A model generated the notes under the pieces. The model was not told the DNA's origin. It saw nothing but the letters and a program-made list of their open reading frames with translations, and did no database searches. A stretch of 64,000 bases of DNA from the NCBI GenBank assembly GCA_015501055.1, contig JADNYV010000067.1:107844-171843 (forward strand), given 5' to 3'. This DNA comes from Mucidula mucida. Lineage: Eukaryota; Basidiomycota; Agaricomycetes; Agaricales; Physalacriaceae. The position numbers were made by a program, and so were the translations under genes. How positions within the stretch are numbered: the stretch's first letter is position 1; each line of letters begins with the position of its first letter. This document shows positions 57,647-64,000 of the stretch, in pieces.

Positions 57647-58133
57647 AGTGCGTTGAGGCTCTGTCGATGTGGATTTGGTGGCGGTAGACCTGAACAAATG
57701 AAATGAGCCTTCGAGTATTAGAAAAGAGAAGAGAGCCTACTGCTATTTCCGCCACAAAAAAAGTGTGGTGATGGTCGGAAGCAAGCCACAGTGCCTGGCG
57801 ATTTTCAATTAAGCAAATCCAGTCAGGTGATCCTATTGTTCAAACCACGTGCACAGCCAAAGTGGCGCATTATGCAGTCTTTGAGACTTTCATTCCAGCT
57901 GTACATCGTGTGTTCCAATTGATGAGATGAGAAGAGTCAAAAATTGGCGAAGAAAGATAAAAGGCAAGTCGCTGTGCGTGCGCCACAACCATATCTGATG
58001 TAGTCGATGCCTACACATGAGATGAAAAGACAAACCAATAGCGCGCGCCTTCTATTCAACGCGAGTGGAAAATATTATACAATCATTTGAACCAACTCGT
58101 TCACTCTCTAAATCATGCATGCATGGAAGATCA
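57647..58133. other. intergenic, promoter side of the F-box gene
   Basis: No gene recognised; some in-frame sequence upstream of 57646 (VYRHQIHIDRASTH region) could be another short exon. Confidence 0.4.
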
Positions 58134-59766
58134 TTATATCTCCAACCCCTTCCCACCTTTCCTGGACCCAACATCCTCCTCATCGCTCCACGCCGTCGTC
58201 GAGCCCGCATCCTCCCACATGTGGCTCAGCTCCGTATGCTGCGCGACCCAGAGGCGCTGGCTCGGCGGCACCGTCTTGGCGATGTCCAGAATATGGGGGT
58301 ATCCGCCGTGTAATATGCCGACGCGTTTCATTGCGAGTAACTGAGAACACAAGGGATAAGGAATGGTAGGCAAAGGGAGAACGAGTATACATACATTGTG
58401 AGCCGCATTCGAATGATCATAAACACCACCGAAGAACGCCGTCGTCGCGTCTTTACCGACAAATCGGTTGATGAGATGTGCACCGCCAGGGTGTTCTTCG
58501 ACGAACGTCGACACGTCGTGGATGAAACCCGAGATGAGGATGAGTGGGCGCTTCTGCGCTTGTGTTTGGACTAACACCATCCAATTAAAAACTCGCAGTC
58601 GCAAATACGAAAGACAGAAACTCACAGCTCTCAAAACTAATGACCGGTAAATCGTTCGCATTGCCAGGCCATTTGATCGCGTCCTGGACCTTTTTCAGGC
58701 GCTTGAGCTCCATCGTCAGGACGCCCTTTTGGATCTCATTCGAAGGGAAGGTTTTCAATTGCCATGCCAGGCCGATCTTGTACATGCACCAGATGAACCA
58801 CTTGGTGGGATCGTATTGGTACCATTTGATGGCATTGCGGTAGTCAGTGGGGAACTGTAAAAGAACGTCAAGGCAGGTAGAACGGGGAAGGGAAGAAAGC
58901 TACCTGGTGGTGGAAGTTGTGATATCCTTCTCCGACAGTCACGAACGCTGTGATCATATGGTTCTTGGGCGTATGCTTGTCGTCGAAGGGAGTCTCGCCA
59001 AGCCAGTGCGCCAGGGAGTTGACGCAGAACGTAGACTGAAAGAAATAAGTCAGATAGCTAGGATGACAAGGAACGGAACGCATACATGATGGACAAACAC
59101 CAATCGACAGACACCAGCGAACACAAATCCGCCGCGCGCGTCTCCCCATCCTAACCACGCCACAAGCGTCGGGAACCCAACACCCATGAAGAAGATCAAA
59201 GGCAGATAATGCCGATGCTGCCATTTGACGACAGCGCTCTTCGACAGATCGCTCACGTCGGCGACACCAGGCTTTCTCCTCGGCCGCACAAGCATCCACC
59301 CAATATGCGAATAAAAGAAGCCCCGCAGCGCATTATACGGATCGAGGTCCGTGTCTGTGTAGCGATGATGCGCACGGTGACCACGAGACCACCACTTGAT
59401 AGACCCCTGCACAGCGCCCGACCCCGCCATCGCCAGTCCATACTCCAATATCCAGTGCGCGTTGTACGAGCGATGCGCCCAGAGCCGGTGATACCCTGCA
59501 GTGATGCCCAGACCAGTGATGAGATAGTAGATGAAACTCCAGACAGCGGTCTGCCATCGCAAAGACGTCGTTAGCGCACCAATGAGGCCAATGATCGGCA
59601 GGCTGGTGAGGATGGTGAACGAGAGCCAGTTGATTTCCTCTCGCAGTGTTTTAAGCGTGATGGGCGGGAGTGGCTCGACGTTTTTGAGAGTCTGCTCGAT
59701 GTAGTTGTCGGGCACGTCGATGTCGATGGGCGTGAGCTTGTTCTTGCCCGACGCCATTTTGGACAT
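58134..59766 (-). CDS. OLE1: acyl-CoA delta-9 desaturase with cytochrome b5 domain (Ole1-type)
   Basis: This ER enzyme introduces the delta-9 double bond into palmitoyl- and stearoyl-CoA. The start [20 protein letters not shown] at 59764-59766 is the first ATG in frame. Four hydrophobic segments surround three histidine boxes: [10 protein letters not shown] (residues about 93-98), [11 protein letters not shown] (about 130-134) and [10 protein letters not shown]. Desaturase residues [10 protein letters not shown] and [14 protein letters not shown] are intact. The C-terminal cytochrome b5 part has [20 protein letters not shown] (HPGG haem motif) and DHSNAAHN. About five introns of 50-60 bp. Such genes are normally essential unless unsaturated fatty acids are supplied. 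No lesion was seen. Confidence 0.93.
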
Positions 59767-62015
59767 TGTTGGGGGAATGGACAAATCATTAACGCATTTA
59801 TTCGCGCTTATATGTGACGGCTAAGCACAGGCGGTGGTATGTCGGACTCGACCCACGGCTAGACCCACTGGAGCATCCAGAGCCGTGGCCATCGACCCTT
59901 TGGGGCCCGGGAATGCAAAGGATTGGGGAACTGCCTATTTTGGGAGATATGGGTGCATGTAGGTCCAGGCTTCCGGCTAGAAATCCAGCTTCTGGGCTTG
60001 GCGAGCTAGTCGGAGACGTAAGGATTTAAAAATGACGCTGGTGGCTATGTAGCTCTTTTGCCTTAATCATCACCGCGCGATTAGACCTTTTCTGGACCTT
60101 TTCTCTGGAAAGCCTTGTAAGCAATGATCAGGAATCGGACACTGGGACTGACAGGGTAGAGAAGAATCGGGACGCCCGTGCAGGAACTTGTTGGCGCCAG
60201 TATCCGTTCGCGTCAAGCCCAGAACACGCTAGATATATGGAGCCGGACTAATTTCTATGCCATGACACGCTCAAGATCATCGCTGCGCACGATATCGTCA
60301 ACATTGACAATGCGACGGCGTTTTTCTGTCCAGGCGGCCTGTGGCCTTGCATCCATGTCTTCGTCGCTGTCCTGCTCGTCGAGATCGGAAATGGCCAGGA
60401 TGTCACATTTACGTGACAATTTTCCCGTTACCCTCCTCCTTCTTGACCATCATGATCAAACAAAATGGCGGCGATGTCGCGTCCTCTACGCGCTCAGCAT
60501 TGGCAGTGGGAAAGACGCGCAGGTAAGTCCTTTCCATCCTTCCAGCCTTTCGCAGGCGCACCTTTTTTCGCTCTTGTCCTCTGTCTTTTGAGAACCTGCG
60601 CTTACACAAATTTTTGTCCAGATAGAAGCCTAGTTTTGGAGCTTGCATTCATATGTGATGCCCAGCTATTGGTCCTCAAGCATGCCAAATTGCCAACCAC
60701 CCGTTACTGTCCTGCTATAGGCACGCGGTCGGACTCAAGCCAAAGCCGCACTAGGCAGGTAAGCGTTATTATCTTCATTCTCAATTCTCCATCTATGATG
60801 TTTGAGGCATTTGGCTTTACGCGTTTTCTTCGCACTGCAGAAACCTATCTCAGCTACCTTCGGGCTTTGACCCGCTTTTTCTGATTCCTTTCCTTTTCTT
60901 ATATCGTTAACTCGTATGCTGATTGGACCTTCTTCGTTTAGTGGAATCTTCGCCGTCTTTTCTTACACAACTCGTCGCTCACCCGCCTTCGCAACGCAAT
61001 ATCATTGCTGTGAGTGATTTCTTTCCTCGTGCTTGCTTTTTTCTCCGTGTACATGATGTTTGAGGCATTTGGCTTTACGCGAGCAGTTGCTGTACTAGCA
61101 ACCGTCTCGTACTGCAGAAACCTATCTCAGCTACCTTCGGGCTTGACCCGCTTTTCTGATCTTTTATCCCTCCCTCCCTCCTTCGATTGAAAGTTCGTCT
61201 CTGATAGTTGCTTCAGGTGATATGACACGGCAATCATCGAAACTATGCTTCATTTGGTGCGGTGAGAACTTGGTGATGAACGTGCTGTAAATCTGAGAAC
61301 GTTGACATCAAGAACACTCGGTGATTGAAGTGCCAATCACTGGGATGTCATTCTTGTTCTTCTTCAATGGAGGGTAGGTCGTTCTTTCTTTGTCAGAGGC
61401 ATCGCTTATTTACATTCTACTTAGACAACGGCTTTTTTCTGACCGAAATCGGTCAGGTCAACGCTGTGTAGGGAGGCGGGGTCTTACGAAGTTCGAGCTG
61501 GCGCCGCTGGTGTGATTGCTTAGGACCACGCCGTGACGCGATGTCTTATACTTCACGAAAAGACGCTTTCTTTCTAGACATGGAAGTGTTTCGATATATT
61601 CAATGTGTTGTTGTTACCTACTCTTCTTGCTCGTATCGTTATGCTTCATTATCTTCACCTACATATCAAATCACCTTTACTTAAATTACTAGTCCAAGAA
61701 GACGCCAATCCACAGGTCTGGTGAAAATGTTGGCCTCCTTCAAATGGTTGTGACTATCATGATGAACAAACTATGGATACCTGGTTTGCTTCACTGTTAT
61801 GGTAGATGAAAGTGTTGACTCAGTATTCATCCCTTGCCATCGGCAGCTTTATGATTTGAATGTCTTGCAAGAATTTGGAAAACACAGATAGGTGTGGCGC
61901 AGGTGCACTTCTTGAGAGCCATAATAACCCACCCACGAGACATTACAGTAACTTGACAATCGTAACATACAAAGCTATCCTACTATTATACAAAACCCTT
62001 TATCTAAATACACGC
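59767..62015. other. 2.2-kb region: repeats and a weak coding remnant
   Basis: A minus-strand stretch ending at about 60261 reads AISDLDEQDSDEDMDARPQA then RRIVNVDDIVRSDDLERVMA, which looks like an acidic C-terminus, but no start or upstream exons were found. Plus-strand splice-like donors occur at 60520 and 60760. A duplicated block lies at about 60793-60885 and 61051-61165 (see findings). The rest shows nothing recognisable. Confidence 0.45.
60793..61165 (+). repeat. two-part direct repeat
   Basis: ATGATGTTTGAGGCATTTGG is present at about 60795 and 61052. ACTGCAGAAACCTATCTCAG with the following GCTACCTTCGGGCTT is present at about 60835 and 61112. The second copy has an extra 40-bp insertion between the two parts. 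Confidence 0.85.
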
Positions 62016-64000
62016 TCACGGAACATAGACCCTCGAATAGCCCTCCACAACACCGCGACAACACGGACACCTACCCTGCTCCCGCTCCTGATCGCAAGCT
62101 GCGACCGGCACGATCACACATCGCAAACACCGACACGGCCAAGCGACGACCTCGCGCGGAGCAGAGGTGCATATCACGCACGCCAGGTCGAGCGTAGCGC
62201 CGCTCCCGGGAAGTGTAGGCATGTCCATAGGCGATGGCTCGCGCGCGTCAAACGAGTACACCCCGCGCCGCGTCAACACCCCTGGACCAGCATGCGCCAT
62301 ATGCTGGAGGAGCGTCTCGCCCGTACCACCCAGGTCAGAATACAACCCGGATATGTCCTCGGCATCATGTTCATCTTGCTCCGTGTCTTCGTCACTGCTC
62401 GACGCCGCATCATCCGACCAGCTCCCATCGTCCTCACTCCCTTCATCCTCGCCCCGCAGAAACCTCTGATATACCTGATGCTCGTCCTGATCCTGCTCGC
62501 GATGAGATGCTTGAGGAGGCGGTGCCTCTCTCTGATCCAACGCCGATCCTTTTCTCCACATCACCACGCGTCCTGCCCCGACGCTCACTCTCCCAGCGGC
62601 CCGCACCCATCTAATCATCTCACGAGCCCATCCCCTACTAATACCCCACACGCCAGAAAGACCAACCACCGTATTGCTGTCTGCGGTAGGTATTTCAATC
62701 TGCTTCATCTCGTTGGTCCACCCGCGCGTTTCCCTTCTGTGCCTTGTAGTGTTCCTAAGCACCCCATCCCGTCCAAGGACAAGTGCCGACTGGCGTTGTG
62801 GTGCGACGACGCCCGCAACCTCATTGCCCCAACCTCTCAGACCCGTCGCTTCGAGAGTCGCTGTGCCAACTCTCAACAGCAACACGCCAAAATCTTCATC
62901 CCATCCTGCGCCCGTATTTCCAAAACCAAGAGGACGTGATATCCGGCCCAAAAGGAGAAGCTGGGTAAGACCGTTGAGAAAGGCGGTCAAAAGTGTCGTG
63001 AGGATGAGAACCGATTCAAAGATGTTGGGAATGTAATTCAAAAGAGGATATCGACCGCCCGCCTTTCGTCCAAGTAATGTGACCCAGAAGTGAGTTAGGC
63101 TTAGTGCCGAGGAGAGTGCCGTCGGACCAAGACGATGCATAGACCATCGCTTCTTGATAGATAGAATGTGGAAAAGCGTAAGTTGCACCAGTGGGATGAG
63201 TATGGTGAAGATGACATTTTATCCGACGCGAAGGGAGAGGCGAAGGTGGGTGCACGGTATGCGTGAGAGGGGACGAGTAAATGTGTAGCAGAAACGCGTA
63301 GCCAACCTATGGGACGTCAGAGACGATCTGATTCAAGGAGAAGTATCTTACTAAATTGAACGGACTCGTGTTTGCCTGCATATGCCCCAGTCCGCCTAGG
63401 CCCTTGACGAAGCCCTCCACGCAGAATGCTGCGCAAACGGCACAGAACGTCGACCAAGCTATCACAGACATGTGCTGTTCAGCGACGTACGTGAAGAGTG
63501 ACGTCGATGAGAGCATTGTGCGCAGGTCTTCCTCTCCATCGGCGGACTGTGACGGTGTATAATCCGGGTCCCACATACTCTGTACCAATAACACACTCCA
63601 TACAACGAGCATGCGAGACATCCAATAGAGCGTCGGCAAGTGTAAGAGCAGCCGTGTAGACGTGCGGGAGATATTTAACGGAAGCAGTCGCGTGTATAAC
63701 GCGCCAATGAAGTCACATCTCCGTAATCTTACTCGTGCTCTGTTACGAAGGAGATTGGTATTGGATGGTGGGTCTGCGGGGCGGACAACAATGTTTTGAA
63801 TACGATGCATGAGGATCGCCTAGCCAGAATGAGTTGAATGAACAGGGTGAAACTGATTTACACACCATAACAACCAATCCCAGCCATGTACGCAAGGTGA
63901 AGAACGCCCAAGGCCCCGGAAATGGACCAGTTGACTTGGTTGAAGCCGTCGCTGCTTGGATGTCCTCGCCTATGTTGGATTCTACTGCGACCTGATGTAA
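62016..64000 (-). CDS. membrane RING-finger protein (Asi1-like), 5' end outside the window
   Basis: A large minus-strand gene enters from the right edge: GPFPGPWAFFTLRTWLGLVV is followed by an intron at about 63822-63863. TM-rich exons follow with MHRIQNIVV, LLHLPTLYWMSRMLVVWSVL and STSLFTYVAEQHMSV, then SPFNL joined to GYAFLLHIYSSPL. The next part has LIPLVQLTLFHILSIKKRW and further hydrophobic segments. The C-terminal RING reads CVICTSAPREVVAWPCRC and ends CPCCRGVVEGYSRVYVP. The order matches the fungal Asi1-type inner-nuclear-membrane ubiquitin ligases. Frame breaks may lie near 63205 and in the RING near 62120, where LAMCD appears in the neighbouring frame. An alternative is unusual splicing. 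Confidence 0.72.

Noticed and set aside
61860..62939. 359-codon plus-strand open frame
   Set aside because: It is antisense to the RING-finger gene, which has recognisable motifs on the minus strand; low-complexity Pro/His/Arg composition is typical of a shadow frame.

Overview
The window looks like nuclear DNA of a mushroom-forming basidiomycete (Agaricomycetes). Nearly every recognisable gene is split by GT-AG introns of roughly 40-60 bp. Several families typical of that class are present: DUF6535, BTB proteins with a C-terminal CxxC, F-box/LRR-like proteins and a fused Ole1-type desaturase. No rRNA, tRNA, CRISPR array or operon was found. All assignments come from reading motifs and reading frames; no search was run.

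Layout. 1-4.7 kb: 3' end of a BTB gene, an NmrA-like NAD(P)-binding gene (-) and a glutathione S-transferase (+). 4.9-11.7 kb: one decayed multi-exon host gene that contains two datable insertions, a solo LTR (6355-6884) with a 5-bp duplication and a Mutator-like element (7346-11267) with a perfect 9-bp duplication. 12.4-14.1 kb: cytochrome P450. 16.6-19.2 kb: an MFS transporter gene (-) broken by a second, non-autonomous 833-bp element with a perfect 9-bp duplication. 19.9-24.8 kb: aldo/keto reductase, short-chain dehydrogenase, metallo-beta-lactamase-fold protein and a DUF4112 membrane protein. 25.5-33 kb: ribosomal protein eL30, a weak hypothetical, a large DUF6535 protein with an in-frame TAG and a small secreted protein. 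34-38.5 kb: Bem46-type hydrolase and a second BTB protein.

40-50.2 kb is a transposon-rich block. It holds a UBC13-type E2 gene carrying three one-base deletions, a decayed solo RNase H/zinc-knuckle piece of a non-LTR retrotransposon, and a 7.9-kb DNA transposon (about 42350-50221) with matching terminal inverted repeats. That transposon carries an apparently intact transposase-like gene with an RG-rich tail and two accessory genes. 50.5-64 kb: C2H2 zinc-finger gene, a low-complexity nuclear-type protein, an F-box gene, an acyl-CoA delta-9 desaturase with a cytochrome b5 domain, a repeat-bearing non-coding stretch, and an Asi1-like membrane RING protein that runs off the right edge.

Most ordinary genes are intact. 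The broken ones show two patterns. The transposon-hit host gene and the old elements carry C-to-T type changes (CGA to TGA, CAA/CAG to stop, Asp to Asn). The UBC13 gene, and perhaps the RING gene, carry single-base deletions that could be decay or assembly error. The most interesting objects are the multi-gene 7.9-kb transposon and the gene carrying stacked insertions.
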